Assembly: GCF_001570525.1 (NCBI RefSeq)
Contig: NZ_BBXC01000015.1
Location: forward strand, 229,811 to 293,810
Length of the DNA stretch: 64,000 nt
Source: Herbidospora sakaeratensis
GTDB lineage: Bacteria > Actinomycetota > Actinomycetes > Streptosporangiales > Streptosporangiaceae
Direction: 5' to 3'
The notes below the pieces were generated by a model. That model was not told where the DNA came from. It did not search any database and saw nothing but the letters and a program-made list of their open reading frames with translations. Below are positions 32,192 to 42,832 of the stretch, one piece after another; positions within the stretch are counted from its first letter, which is position 1, and each line of letters begins with the position of its first letter. The position numbers and the translations under genes were made by a program.

Positions 32192-33988
<1,797 letters not shown>

Positions 33989-34000
<12 letters not shown>

Positions 34001-34036
34001 GACGCGGCGGCTAAGGAGGAGCAGCCCGCGCAGCAT
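33989..34036 (-). CDS. leuL: leuA leader peptide (leucine attenuator)
   Basis: A 15-codon frame, MLRGLLLLSRRVEGL, with four consecutive leucine codons (CTG CTC CTC CTT) at 34013-34024, ending 81 bases before leuA. A stretch of leucine codons in a short leader before leuA is the recognised signature of leucine attenuation, known in actinobacteria. TAGCCT (complement of 34044-34049) lies 7 bases upstream of the ATG, so the leader is probably translated from a leaderless transcript. Low charged tRNA-Leu would stall the ribosome here and free the leuA ribosome-binding site. The frame is too short to be a chance find in view of its content and position. Confidence 0.8.
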
Positions 34037-34098
34037 AGGTCCGAGGCTACCAGAGCCCCCGCGGTGGCCTTCCCGAGAGGACCAATAGAGTGGGGATC

Positions 34099-34341
34099 AT
34101 GCAGGACAACGAGATTCTCGGCCGCATCGGCGGCCTCATCGACGAGGAGCACGCGCTCCGCGCCCGCATCTCCTCCGGCCAGGCCACCACCGAGGAGCGC
34201 GGCCGCATCAAGAACCTGGAAGAGTCGCTCGACCAGTGCTGGGATCTGCTGCGCCAGCGGCGGGCCCGGCGCGGCGTCGGCGAGAACCCCGACGGCGCGG
34301 TGGCCCGCCCGGTCTCCGAGGTCGAGGGCTACCAGCAGTAA
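34099..34341 (+). CDS. DUF2630 family protein
   Basis: An 80-aa hydrophilic helical protein starting MQDNEILGRIGGLIDEEHALRARI and ending with the family hallmark LDQCWDLLRQRRARR and EGYQQ. DUF2630 proteins are widespread in actinobacteria and have no known function. TAGAGT at 34086-34091 is 7 bases before the ATG, so the message is probably leaderless; the promoter is divergent from the leuA leader. Confidence 0.88.
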   Translation: MQDNEILGRIGGLIDEEHALRARISSGQATTEERGRIKNLEESLDQCWDLLRQRRARRGVGENPDGAVARPVSEVEGYQQ

Positions 34342-34383
34342 ATTCGGTGGCCCCCCAGAGGGCCCCGGGGGTGGACTGACCCC

Positions 34384-35337
34384 ATGGACATCGTCCCCCT
34401 CGACTTCGCGGCCGAGCCCGGCAGGCTGGCCGAATACCACGCGCTCGCGGCCGGCTGGATGGCGCCCGGGCCCCGGATGCCCGCCCCCCTGTTCCGGCTG
34501 GTGGCCGAGCGCGGCTGGCGGGCCATGCCGGCCGAGACCTGGCTCGCCCTCGACGACGGCCGGGTGATCGGCGGGGTGACCGTCCATCTGCCCGACCGCG
34601 ACAACACCCACCTGGCCCTGATCCGGTTCCTCCAGGTCGACCTCGCCCATCGCCGCCGCGGCGTGGGCGGCGCCCTGCTGGCCCACGTCGTCGGACGGGC
34701 CCGCGCCCACGGCCGGGCGCTGGTGCTCGTCGAGGTCGCCGAGGCCGGTCCCGGCGAGGCGTTCGTCAAGGCCAAGGGCGGGCGCGAGGTCGCCACCCAG
34801 GCCCGGCGCGTGCTCGACCTGACCGGTTTCGCCGCGCCGGAACGGGAGGTCCCCGGCTACCGGCTGGAGTTCCTGCGCGGCCGTACGCCCGAGCCGCTGG
34901 TCGCCGACATGATCACGCTGATGGAGATCATGAACGACGCCCCGCTCGACGACCTGGCGGTCGAGGAGGAGCACTGGACCCCCGACGGCCTCGCCGCCAT
35001 GGAGGACGCCTGGGAGCTGACCCACCAGGACGTCTTCACCGTGGTCGCCCGCGCCGACGACGGCTCGCCCGCCGCCTTCACCCGCCTGTTCGCCGACGGC
35101 CGGGAGGCCGACGGGTGGGGCCGGCAGACCGACACCGGCGTGGTCCGCGCCCATCGGGGCCGCGGCCTCGGCCGGTGGGTCAAGGAGGCCAACACGGCCT
35201 GGCTGACACGGGCCCGCCCCGACCTCACCCGCGTGATCACCTGGAACGCCGTCTCGAACACCCACATGATCGCGATCAACGAGGGGCTGGGCTACCGGCT
35301 CCTCGACGTCTGGCACGAATGGGAACTGCGCGTATGA
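34384..35337 (+). CDS. Tandem-GNAT acetyltransferase, copy 1
   Basis: A 317-aa protein with two GNAT folds. The N-terminal one (about 50-150) has an acetyl-CoA loop RRRGVGGALLAHV; the C-terminal one (about 170-317) keeps RGRGLGRWVKEA and the conserved ending ITWNAVSNTHMIAINEGLGY. Such double-GNAT proteins acetylate small amines, aminoglycosides or mycothiol-like molecules; mycothiol synthase has the same architecture but this sequence lacks a clear match to it. It overlaps a paralogue by 4 bases. Confidence 0.85.
   Translation: MDIVPLDFAAEPGRLAEYHALAAGWMAPGPRMPAPLFRLVAERGWRAMPAETWLALDDGRVIGGVTVHLPDRDNTHLALIRFLQVDLAHRRRGVGGALLAHVVGRARAHGRALVLVEVAEAGPGEAFVKAKGGREVATQARRVLDLTGFAAPEREVPGYRLEFLRGRTPEPLVADMITLMEIMNDAPLDDLAVEEEHWTPDGLAAMEDAWELTHQDVFTVVARADDGSPAAFTRLFADGREADGWGRQTDTGVVRAHRGRGLGRWVKEANTAWLTRARPDLTRVITWNAVSNTHMIAINEGLGYRLLDVWHEWELRV
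35230..35282 (+). repeat. 53-bp exact repeat, first copy
   Basis: This segment is identical base for base to 36168-36220. It codes for the conserved end of the GNAT domain (TWNAVSNTHMIAIN). Surrounding sequence differs, so the identity suggests gene conversion or a strongly constrained region. Confidence 0.9.
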
Positions 35338-36275
35338 ACATCGTCCGCCTCGACTTCGGCGCCTCCCCCGACCTGGCGGCCGGCTACCACCGGGTGGCCG
35401 GCGGGCTGCACGCGCCGGGACCGCCGATGTCGTTCCCGCTGTTCCGGTTGTGGGCGGAGCGCGGCTGGCGTTCGGTGCCCTCGGAGACCTATCTCGCCCT
35501 CGACGACGGCCGGGTGATCGGCGGCGTCACCCTCCACCTGTTCGACCGCGACCGCCGCGGCGACGTGCTGATCCGCGTGCTCGAAGTGGCCCCCGATTGG
35601 CGGGGCCGGGGCGTCGGCTCGGCGCTGCTCGGCGTCGCCCGTGAGCGCGCCCGCGCCCTCGGCCGGTCGAAGCTGGTCGTCGAGGCCAAGGACGACGGGT
35701 TCTACGCCAGCCACGGCTTCCGCGCCGTCTACACCGAGGCCAGGCGGGTGCTGCACCGCTCTCACCAGGCCGGTGAGTCACCCGGCCCGTCCGGCTACGC
35801 CTTCGAGACGAGCGTCGGCCCCACCCCGCCCGGCCGCCTCGACGAGATGGTGCCCCTGCTGGCCGCCATGAACGACGCCCCGACCGACGACCACGAGGTC
35901 GAGGCCGAGCGGTGGACCACCGATCTGGTCCGCGTCTACGAGGACACCTGGGAACCGGCCCGCCAGAGCGTCTACACCACGGTCGCCCGCGCCGCCGACG
36001 GCGAGGCGGCGGCGTTCACCCGGGTCTTCGTCGACGCCGGCGACCCGGCGGGCTGGGCGCGGCAGACCGACACGGCCGTGCTGAAGAGGCACCGCGGCCG
36101 GAATCTGGGATTCCACGTCAAGCTGCGGAACAACGCCCGGATGTTCGCGGCCGAACCCGGCGTCGATCGCGTGATCACCTGGAACGCCGTCTCGAACACC
36201 CACATGATCGCGATCAACGAACGCCTCGGTTACCGGCTTCTGGACGTGTGGCACGTCTGGGAACTGCGCGAATGA
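35334..36275 (+). CDS. Tandem-GNAT acetyltransferase, copy 2
   Basis: A 313-aa paralogue of the preceding gene, with which it is clearly homologous over its full length (opening MNIVRLDFGASPDLAAGYH against MDIVPLDFAAEPGRLAEYH). The first acetyl-CoA loop reads WRGRGVGSALLGVA, the second RGRNLGFHVKLRN. The start overlaps the previous stop (ATGA), so both are translated together. Its 3' end overlaps by 62 bp the end of the convergent MocR gene. The duplicate may have a different substrate, as the loops between motifs diverge. Confidence 0.85.
   Translation: MNIVRLDFGASPDLAAGYHRVAGGLHAPGPPMSFPLFRLWAERGWRSVPSETYLALDDGRVIGGVTLHLFDRDRRGDVLIRVLEVAPDWRGRGVGSALLGVARERARALGRSKLVVEAKDDGFYASHGFRAVYTEARRVLHRSHQAGESPGPSGYAFETSVGPTPPGRLDEMVPLLAAMNDAPTDDHEVEAERWTTDLVRVYEDTWEPARQSVYTTVARAADGEAAAFTRVFVDAGDPAGWARQTDTAVLKRHRGRNLGFHVKLRNNARMFAAEPGVDRVITWNAVSNTHMIAINERLGYRLLDVWHVWELRE
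36168..36220 (+). repeat. 53-bp exact repeat, second copy
   Basis: Identical to 35230-35282, 938 bp upstream, in the paralogous gene. Confidence 0.9.
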
Positions 36276-37548
36276 CCCGGAGGACCCCGGCGAGCTCGTC
36301 GATCGGGGGGTCGGCGAGCGCCAGCCGCAGCCCGTTGGCGGTGAAGGGGGGCACCGCGAAGGCGTCCGACGCCGAGACCAGGATGCCGTTGGCGGCCAGG
36401 TCGGCGGCGGCCGCGTCGCTCCTGATCTCCTCCGGGAGCGGCAGCCAGCCGAAGGAGGAGCCGGGATGCGCCTGGTAGCCGAGGTCGCCCAGCTCGGCGA
36501 AGGCGATCTCCTGGCGGCGGCGGGCGTCGGCGCGGTGGTGGTCGTCCAGCTTGGCGACCGTGCCGTCGCGGATCCAGCGGGTGGCCAGCGCCGCCGTCAG
36601 GCCGGGGGTGCTCCAGGCCGAGGCGCGCAGGAGGCGGGTGACGGCCGGCAGATGGGCGTCGGGCACGACGAGGTAGCCGGCGCGCAGGCCGGTGGCCAGG
36701 TTCTTCGACAGGCTGCCCGCGTAGAGGGTGCGTTCGGGGGCCAGCGCCTGCAACGGGGGTGGCGCGTCGGGGACCAGATGGGCGTGGGTGCCGTCTTCGA
36801 CCAGGAGGAGGTCGTGGCGGCGGGCGAGCGCGACCAGCCGGATGCGGTCGTCGAGGCCGAGCACGTGACCGAGCGGGTTGTGCAGCGTCGGCATCACGTA
36901 GAGGACCGAGACCCGGTCGAGGCGGCGGGTCGCGGCCAGGCGCAGGTGGCGGGCCTCGGCGATGAGCTTGACGCCCGGGTAGGTCAGGGGGTCGACGCCG
37001 ACCAGCGCGCCGGGGGCGGCCACCGCGCCCAGCGCGACGTCGAGGGCGTGCTGGGCGCCGTTGGTCAGCAGCAGGTTCGCCGGCGGGACGTCGACGCCCC
37101 GCTCCAGCAGGTAGGTCGCCATCGCGGCCCGGTCGGCGAGGCGGCCTCCGGGCGGCTGCTGGGCGAGCAGGTCGTCGAGGGCGCCCTGACCGGCCAGGTC
37201 GCGCAGGGCGCGGCGGAGCAGGTCGGCCATGAACGGGGCCCGGGGCTGGTTGAAGGTCAGGTCGGCGACCCGTTCGGCCCGGCCGAGTCGGCGGGGTTCG
37301 AGGCCGGTGTGGCCGCTCTGGTCGAGGACGTAGGTGCCCCGGCCGGTCTCCCCGGTGACCAGGCCGGCGGCGGCGAGTTCGGCGTACACCCGGGAGGCGG
37401 TGGCGACGGCCACGCCGTGCTCGCGGGCCAGGGCGCGGTGGGTGGGCAGGCGGGTGCCGGCGGGCAGCGCGCCGCCCCTGATGGCCTCGGCGAGCCCGGC
37501 GGCGATGGTCGTGTACTTGGGACAATTCTTTGATCGCACCACTGCCAC
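36214..37548 (-). CDS. MocR-type GntR/aminotransferase regulator
   Basis: A 444-aa fusion: N-terminal GntR winged helix (about 1-75, YTTIAAGLAEAIRGGALPAGTRLPTHRALA and GVAVATASRVYAEL) and a type-I aminotransferase domain with the PLP lysine in YAGSLSKNLATGLRAGY. Proteins of this kind use PLP to sense an amine or amino acid and regulate neighbouring genes. It is divergent from a thioesterase with 18 bp between the first GTG (37548) and that ATG. GTGs at 37542 and 37539 are also possible starts; TAGGAA on this strand would put the transcript near them. Its 3' end overlaps the GNAT gene by 62 bp. Confidence 0.88.
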   Translation of the reverse strand: MAVVRSKNCPKYTTIAAGLAEAIRGGALPAGTRLPTHRALAREHGVAVATASRVYAELAAAGLVTGETGRGTYVLDQSGHTGLEPRRLGRAERVADLTFNQPRAPFMADLLRRALRDLAGQGALDDLLAQQPPGGRLADRAAMATYLLERGVDVPPANLLLTNGAQHALDVALGAVAAPGALVGVDPLTYPGVKLIAEARHLRLAATRRLDRVSVLYVMPTLHNPLGHVLGLDDRIRLVALARRHDLLLVEDGTHAHLVPDAPPPLQALAPERTLYAGSLSKNLATGLRAGYLVVPDAHLPAVTRLLRASAWSTPGLTAALATRWIRDGTVAKLDDHHRADARRRQEIAFAELGDLGYQAHPGSSFGWLPLPEEIRSDAAAADLAANGILVSASDAFAVPPFTANGLRLALADPPIDELAGVLRVIRAVPRRATRPEAGNRGVR

Positions 37549-37566
37549 GTTCCTAGCATCGCAGCC

Positions 37567-38040
37567 ATGACAGACCTGTCCGTCCTCGACTACCTGCGGC
37601 GGGAACTGGCCGGGACCCTCGAAGCCGGCGACCGGACCCACCTGCGCCATCCAACGGCGATCTCCCGGCTGCTCGGGTTCCGGGTGACCGCGATCGGCCC
37701 GGGGTTCGCGACCGTGGCCGCCGAGGCCGACCCGGAGCTGCACGCCAACCAGCAGGGCACCGTGCACGGCGGCTTCCTCGTGGAGCTGGCCGACGCGGCC
37801 ATCGGCACCGCCCACTCGACGCTCATGGACCCGGGCGAGTCGTTCACCAGCGTCGACATCAGGGCCGCGTTCGTGCGGCCGGTCTGGTCGGGCCCCCTGG
37901 TCGCCACCGCCTCGCCCGCCCACCTGGGCCGGACGATCACACACTATTCGTGCGAGGTGAGCCGCGAAGACGGCAAGCCGGTCGCCCTGGTCACCAGCAC
38001 GGTGATGACGCTGCGCGGGGAACGGGCCGAAGGCCGCTAG
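37567..38040 (+). CDS. PaaI-like acyl-CoA thioesterase (hotdog fold)
   Basis: A 157-aa hotdog-fold thioesterase with the typical HANQQGTVHGGFLVELADAAIGTAHSTL, in which the His-Gly-Gly around residue 74 and the Asp at about 81 are catalytic. It would release acids from CoA thioesters, perhaps aromatic or short-chain ones. Divergent from the MocR gene, its likely regulator. The stop is 134 bp before the end of urtE. Confidence 0.87.
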   Translation: MTDLSVLDYLRRELAGTLEAGDRTHLRHPTAISRLLGFRVTAIGPGFATVAAEADPELHANQQGTVHGGFLVELADAAIGTAHSTLMDPGESFTSVDIRAAFVRPVWSGPLVATASPAHLGRTITHYSCEVSREDGKPVALVTSTVMTLRGERAEGR

Positions 38041-38044
38041 GCGA

Positions 38045-38109
38045 AAAAAGGGGACCCGCCGGGCCGGCCCGGACTGTGCCACCAAGTCCGGGAGAGGCCC
38101 GACGGGTCC
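38045..38109 (-). terminator. Strong two-tier terminator of the urt operon
   Basis: Outer arms GGACCCGCCGGGCC (38052-38065) and GGCCCGACGGGTCC (38096-38109) pair with one mismatch, and inside them CCCGGACT (38068-38075) and AGTCCGGG (38085-38092) form a second perfect stem. On the minus strand six T follow (complement of 38045-38050). It stops the urtABCDE transcript and may also act on the convergent thioesterase message. Confidence 0.8.
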
Positions 38110-38174
38110 TGACTTAGACGCTACCCTTCTTCTGGCCGTTGAGCTGCGCCGTTACTGATAACTGTCAAGAACGG

Positions 38175-38864
38175 TCAGACGGCGAGCAGTTTACGGGCCT
38201 CCTCTCCCTGGAGGTCGGCGGCCGTCCCGGCGTGGACGACATGGCCTCCGTCGAGGATCAGGTAGCGATCGGCCAGCCGCATGGCCAGGTCGAGATACTG
38301 CTCCACGAGGAGGACGGCGATTCCCGAGGCGTGCAGCGTCTCGATCGCCTCCTCGATCTCGATGATGATCGACGGCTGGATGCCCTCGGTCGGCTCGTCG
38401 AGAATGAGCAGCTTCGGCTTGGTCACCAGGGCCCGCGCGATGGCGAGCTGCTGCTGCTGGCCGCCCGACAGGAAGCCGGCCCGGCGCTTCAGCAGCGGTT
38501 TGAGGCGGGGGAACACGTCGAGCGCCTCGTCGAGCGCCGACTGGGGGTTCCCGGACGCCTCCAGCGTCACCAGCAGGTTGCCGAGGACGCTGAGCTGGGG
38601 GAAGGTCTCGTGGCCCTGGGGGACGTACCCCATGCCGAGTTTGACCCTCTCGTGGGGCTTCATCTTGGTGACGTCGTGGCCCTCGAAGGTCACCGTCCCG
38701 CCGGTCGCCGGGATGACGCCCATGATCGTGTTGAGCAGGGTCGTCTTGCCGACGCCGTTGCGGCCCATGACGCAGACCAGCTGCCCCGGTTCGACGGCCA
38801 GCCCGACGCCGAAGAGCACCCGGGCGCGGCCGTATCCGGCCTCCAAACTGTCAACTGACAACAT
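38175..38864 (-). CDS. urtE: Urea ABC transporter ATP-binding protein E
   Basis: A 229-aa ATPase of the LivF type. Walker A GRNGVGKTT (about 34-42), signature LSGGQQQQLAIARAL and Walker B LLILDEPTEGI are intact. As last gene of urtA-B-C-D-E it completes the high-affinity urea uptake complex, with urease genes divergent next to it. The start overlaps the end of urtD by 14 bases. A two-tier terminator follows. Confidence 0.95.
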   Translation of the reverse strand: MLSVDSLEAGYGRARVLFGVGLAVEPGQLVCVMGRNGVGKTTLLNTIMGVIPATGGTVTFEGHDVTKMKPHERVKLGMGYVPQGHETFPQLSVLGNLLVTLEASGNPQSALDEALDVFPRLKPLLKRRAGFLSGGQQQQLAIARALVTKPKLLILDEPTEGIQPSIIIEIEEAIETLHASGIAVLLVEQYLDLAMRLADRYLILDGGHVVHAGTAADLQGEEARKLLAV

Positions 38865-39612
38865 CGTGTGCGGCCTCCTCGCGCGCGCGACCCAGATAGA
38901 CCTCTTGTACCCGCGGATCGGCCCGCACTTCGTCCACCGAGCCCTCTATCAGGAGTTTTCCCTCGTGGAGGACGGTGACGGTGGACGCGTACCGCCGGAG
39001 GAAGTCCATGTCGTGCTCGATCACGATGACCGTGTGGTCCTTGGCGATCTCGGTGAGCAGGTCGCCGGTCCGGGCCCGCTCGTCGGCCGACATGCCCGCC
39101 ACCGGCTCGTCGAGCAGCAGCAGGCGGGGGCCCTGGGCGATCAGCATGCCGATCTCCAGCCACTGGCGCTGACCGTGCGAGAGCACCCCGGCCTTCTTCT
39201 TCGCGAGCTCCCCGAGCCCGGTCGTCTCCAGCGCCTCGGCGACCTTCTCGGTCACGCCCTTGCGCCGGGCCAGCAGCGAGACCAGCGGCCGCCGGAACGA
39301 GGCCGCCAGGTCGAGGTTCTCCAGGACGGTCAGCTCCTCGAAGACCACCGAGGTCTGGAAGGTGCGCCCGATCCCGAGCCGCACCCGCTGGTGCTCCCGC
39401 TTGCCGTTGATGACCGACCCGTCGAAGCTGACCGTGCCGGTCGTCGGCCTGGTCAGGCCGGTGATGATGTCGATCAGGGTGGTCTTGCCGGCGCCGTTCG
39501 GGCCGATCAGGAAGCGGAGCTCGCCGTGGTCGACGGTGAAGTCGACCCCGTCGAGCGCCCGGAACCCGTCGAAGACGACCGAGACGTCGCGGACCTCCAG
39601 CAGGGCCGTCAT
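38851..39612 (-). CDS. urtD: Urea ABC transporter ATP-binding protein D
   Basis: A 253-aa ATPase of the LivG type: Walker A GPNGAGKTT (about 37-45), a signature reading LSHGQRQWLEIGM, where the second Gly-Gly is SHG as usual in UrtD, and Walker B LLLLDEPVAGM. It overlaps urtC by 4 bases and urtE by 14. Confidence 0.95.
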   Translation of the reverse strand: MTALLEVRDVSVVFDGFRALDGVDFTVDHGELRFLIGPNGAGKTTLIDIITGLTRPTTGTVSFDGSVINGKREHQRVRLGIGRTFQTSVVFEELTVLENLDLAASFRRPLVSLLARRKGVTEKVAEALETTGLGELAKKKAGVLSHGQRQWLEIGMLIAQGPRLLLLDEPVAGMSADERARTGDLLTEIAKDHTVIVIEHDMDFLRRYASTVTVLHEGKLLIEGSVDEVRADPRVQEVYLGRAREEAAHDVVS

Positions 39613-40679
39613 GCCGTCACGTCCTTCCTGCGGAAGAACCCGATGATCCCCTTCGGCGCCAGGCCGATGACCAGGATGAACAGCGCGCCCTGGAGGTAGA
39701 GCCACGCGTCGGGCAGTTCCTCGCTGAAATAGGTCTTGGCGTAGCCCATGAGGACCGCCCCGAGCACCGCCCCGGCGAGCGCGAACCGCCCGCCGACGGC
39801 CACCGCGACCACCAGTTCCAGCGACGGTACGACGCCCAGCAGCGCCGGCGAGATGATGCCGACGACCGGCACGAACAGCGCGCCCGCGATGCCGGCCATG
39901 ACCGCCGAGAGGGTGAAGGTGATCGTCTTCACGGTGGCCGGGTTGTAGCCGAGGAAGCGCACCCGGTCCTCGCCGTCGCGCACCGCGAGGAGGAGCCGCC
40001 CGAACCGCGACCGCTGGAGCTGCCAGGCTCCGAGGAACAGGACGCCGAGCACGATCGCGACGGTGAAGTAGAGCCCGCGCTGGGTCGAGTCGGCGGCGAC
40101 GTCCTGGCCGAAGAACTCGAAGAAGTTGGTCAGGCCGTTGGTGCCGCCGGTGAGCCCCTGCTGGCCGACCAGCAGGATCACCATGGCCGCCGCGAGGGCC
40201 TGGGTGAGGATCGCGAAGTAGGCGCCCCGCACCCGTTGCCGGAACACGAGCGTGCCGAGCAGCCAGGCGACCGCCCCCGGCACGACCACCACCATGGCGA
40301 TGGCGAAGACGGGGTTGCGGAACGGCTCCCACAGGGCGGGCAGCGTCTCGACGCCGCTCCAGACCATGAAGTCGGGCAGGCCGTCGCCGGCGTCGTTGAG
40401 CTTGAGGTGCATGCCCATGGCGTAGCCGCCGAGGCCGAAGAACACCCCCTGCCCGAGGGTCAGCATGCCGCCCTGGCCCCAGGCCAGGCCGATGCCGAGG
40501 GCGACGATCGCGTAGGTGAGGTACTTGGCCAGCAGCCCGAGCCGGAACGGCTCCAGCACCAGCGGCATGACCACGAGCCCGATGACCGCGACGAGCGCGA
40601 AGAGGGCGGGGCCGCGCCAGTCGCGCGGCTCCTTGACGGGGGCCTCGGTGACGGGGGGCTTCTCGAGTGTGGCTGTCAT
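39609..40679 (-). CDS. urtC: Urea ABC transporter permease C
   Basis: A 356-aa LivM-type permease with about nine membrane segments, with a hydrophilic N-terminus of 25 residues (MTATLEKPPVTEAPVKEPRD). GLAWGQGGMLTLGQGVFFGLGGYAMGM is the conserved start of the transmembrane core. It begins at ATG 40679, overlapping the urtB stop by 4 bases, and ends overlapping urtD. Confidence 0.95.
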   Translation of the reverse strand: MTATLEKPPVTEAPVKEPRDWRGPALFALVAVIGLVVMPLVLEPFRLGLLAKYLTYAIVALGIGLAWGQGGMLTLGQGVFFGLGGYAMGMHLKLNDAGDGLPDFMVWSGVETLPALWEPFRNPVFAIAMVVVVPGAVAWLLGTLVFRQRVRGAYFAILTQALAAAMVILLVGQQGLTGGTNGLTNFFEFFGQDVAADSTQRGLYFTVAIVLGVLFLGAWQLQRSRFGRLLLAVRDGEDRVRFLGYNPATVKTITFTLSAVMAGIAGALFVPVVGIISPALLGVVPSLELVVAVAVGGRFALAGAVLGAVLMGYAKTYFSEELPDAWLYLQGALFILVIGLAPKGIIGFFRRKDVTA

Positions 40680-41542
40680 GTCAGCGCCCTTGAACGGAGG
40701 ACGAACAGGCCCTGCGGCCGGAACTGGAGGAAGGCGATGATCACCGCGAACACGATCACCTTGGCCAGGCTCGCGTTGGTCCAGAACTCCGCGTACGAGT
40801 TCAGCAGCCCCAGCGCGAGCGCGGCGATGACCGCGCCGCGCAGCTGCCCGAGGCCGCCCGCGACGACCACGAGGAACGCGTCGACGATGTAGTAGGTGCC
40901 GAGCGTCGGCCCCACCGGGCCGATCAGGGTCAGCGCGACCCCGGCGATCCCGGCCAGCCCCGACCCGATGAAGAAGGTGCGCTGGTCGACCCGCCCGGTG
41001 TTGATCCCGCTGGTCGCGGCGAGCTGCCGGTTCTGCATCACGGCCTGCATCCGGCGTCCCTGCGCGCTCCGGTTCATGTAGACCCAGATCGCCACGACCG
41101 ACCCCACGGCCAGCAGCAGGATGAACAGCCGGTTGTACGGCATCGGCCCGAGCGCCCCCTGCAGCCAGGCAGGCGAGAGCACCTGCACGTTCGGCGCGCC
41201 GAACAGGTCGCGCGCCACCTGCTGGAGGACGAGCGAGACGCCCCAGGTGAGCAGCAGCGTGTCGAGCGGCCGTCCGTAGAAGTGCCGGATCGCCGCGCGT
41301 TCGAGGATCAGCCCCATCAGCCCGGCCACCAGGAACGCCACCGGCAGCGCCACCAGCACCGCGTTCCGGCCGGCGAAGTCCTGCAGCAGGTAGGCCGTGT
41401 ACGCGCCGGCCATGATGAACTCGCCGTGGGCCATGTTGATCACGCCCATCTGCCCGAACGTGAACGTCAGCCCGAGCGCGATGAGCAGCAGGACCGCCCC
41501 GATCGACAGTCCGATCGGCAGCTGGTTGAGGATTCCCTCCAC
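40676..41542 (-). CDS. urtB: Urea ABC transporter permease B
   Basis: A 288-aa LivH-type permease with eight or so membrane segments (GLTFTFGQMGVINMAHGEFIMAGAY is the family's opening motif). UrtB proteins often have a long periplasmic N-terminal domain; this one is the short form and starts directly in the membrane. AAGGGGG lies about 10 bases upstream of the ATG. It begins 60 bp after urtA with a hairpin in the gap. Confidence 0.93.
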   Translation of the reverse strand: MEGILNQLPIGLSIGAVLLLIALGLTFTFGQMGVINMAHGEFIMAGAYTAYLLQDFAGRNAVLVALPVAFLVAGLMGLILERAAIRHFYGRPLDTLLLTWGVSLVLQQVARDLFGAPNVQVLSPAWLQGALGPMPYNRLFILLLAVGSVVAIWVYMNRSAQGRRMQAVMQNRQLAATSGINTGRVDQRTFFIGSGLAGIAGVALTLIGPVGPTLGTYYIVDAFLVVVAGGLGQLRGAVIAALALGLLNSYAEFWTNASLAKVIVFAVIIAFLQFRPQGLFVLRSRALT

Positions 41543-41566
41543 CCTGCCCCCTTTCTGGAAGTACGG

Positions 41567-41594
41567 TCCCGGGGCGCGCGCGGGCGCCCCGGGA
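41567..41594 (-). terminator. Hairpin between urtA and urtB
   Basis: TCCCGGGGCGC (41567-41577) and GCGCCCCGGGA (41584-41594) make a perfect 11-bp stem with a 6-base loop, without a T run. Between the binding-protein gene and the membrane genes, it probably protects the urtA message or causes partial termination. Confidence 0.65.
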
Positions 41595-41602
41595 AGTCGG
41601 CG

Positions 41603-42832
41603 TCAGGAGGCGAGGCTCCCGGCCCACGGATACGACTTCAGGTAGGGGTCGGGCTTGATCGGCTCACCCGAGTTCCAGACCTCCTTGATCAGCCCGTCGG
41701 GCTGGATGATGCCGATCCGAGCCGTCTTGTACATGTGCTGCGTCTCGCCGTCGATGGTGACCAGGCCCTCGGGACGCTCCAGCGCGATCCCGCCGGACGC
41801 CTTCTTCACCGCCTCGACCTCGACGGTGCCGGCCTTCTTGACCGCCTCGGCCCACAGGTAGACCGCGTTGTAGCCGGCCTCCATCGGGTCGGAGGTGACC
41901 TTGGCGTCGCCGTACTTGGCCTTGAAGGCGGCCACGAACTTGCTGTTGGCCGCGTTCTCGGTGGTCTGGTAGTAGTTCCACGCCACCGGGTGGCCGACGA
42001 TGTTGTCGACGCCGATTCCGGTGACCTCCTCCTCGGCCACCGAAACCGAGAGCACGGGCATCGACTCGGCGGTCACGCCGGCGCTCTTCAATTGTTTGAA
42101 GAAGGCCACGTTGCTGTCGCCGTTCAGCGTGTTGAAAACCGCGTCGGGCTTGGCCTGAACGACCTTGTTGGTCAATGTGGAGTATTCGGTGTGGCCGAGC
42201 GGCGTGTATTCCTCGCCGAGGACCGTCATTCCGTTCGCGGCCGCGTACGCCTTGATGATCTTGTTGGCGGTACGGGGGAAGACGTAGTCGCTGCCGACCA
42301 GGAAGATCTTGGTCTTGCCCTGTTCCTTCAGGTAGTCCAGACCCGGGATGATCTGCTGGTTGGTCGTCGCGCCGGTGTAGAAGATGTACGGGGAGGACTC
42401 CAGGCCCTCGTACTGGACCGGATACCAGAGCAGCGCCTTGTGGCGTTCGAAGACCGGGAGCATCGCCTTGCGCGAGGCCGACGTCCAGCCGCCGAAGACG
42501 GTGGCGACCTTGTCCTGGCTGATCAGCTTGTTGGCCTTCTCGGCGAAGGTCGGCCAGTCGGAGGCGCCGTCCTCGACCACCGGTTCGAGCTGCTTGCCGA
42601 GCACGCCGCCCGCGGCGTTGATCTCCTCGATCGCGAGCAGCTCGGCGTCGCGGACCGTGACCTCGCTGATGGCCATCGTGCCGCTCAGCGAGTGCAGCAG
42701 GCCGACCTTGATGGTGTTTCCGCCCGCCGCGGCTCCGCCACCGGCCGTGCTCTCGGTCGGCTCGCCGCCGCAGGCGGCCAGCGCCAGCACCAGCCCCGCG
42801 CCCACCGCGGTCCGTAAGAATGCGTTAAGCAA
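41603..42832 (-). CDS. urtA: Urea ABC transporter substrate-binding lipoprotein
   Basis: A 409-aa urea/short-chain-amide-binding lipoprotein of the LivJ family with lipobox LALAAC (signal peptide up to about residue 20) and [27 protein letters not shown], the UrtA signature. The start is TTG 42832 with AAGGAGG 7 bases upstream. Codon 6 is the rare leucine codon TTA (42815-42817), a possible point of control by the bldA-type tRNA. The operon promoter lies in the shared 231-bp gap with urease. Confidence 0.93.
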   Translation of the reverse strand: MLNAFLRTAVGAGLVLALAACGGEPTESTAGGGAAAGGNTIKVGLLHSLSGTMAISEVTVRDAELLAIEEINAAGGVLGKQLEPVVEDGASDWPTFAEKANKLISQDKVATVFGGWTSASRKAMLPVFERHKALLWYPVQYEGLESSPYIFYTGATTNQQIIPGLDYLKEQGKTKIFLVGSDYVFPRTANKIIKAYAAANGMTVLGEEYTPLGHTEYSTLTNKVVQAKPDAVFNTLNGDSNVAFFKQLKSAGVTAESMPVLSVSVAEEEVTGIGVDNIVGHPVAWNYYQTTENAANSKFVAAFKAKYGDAKVTSDPMEAGYNAVYLWAEAVKKAGTVEVEAVKKASGGIALERPEGLVTIDGETQHMYKTARIGIIQPDGLIKEVWNSGEPIKPDPYLKSYPWAGSLAS

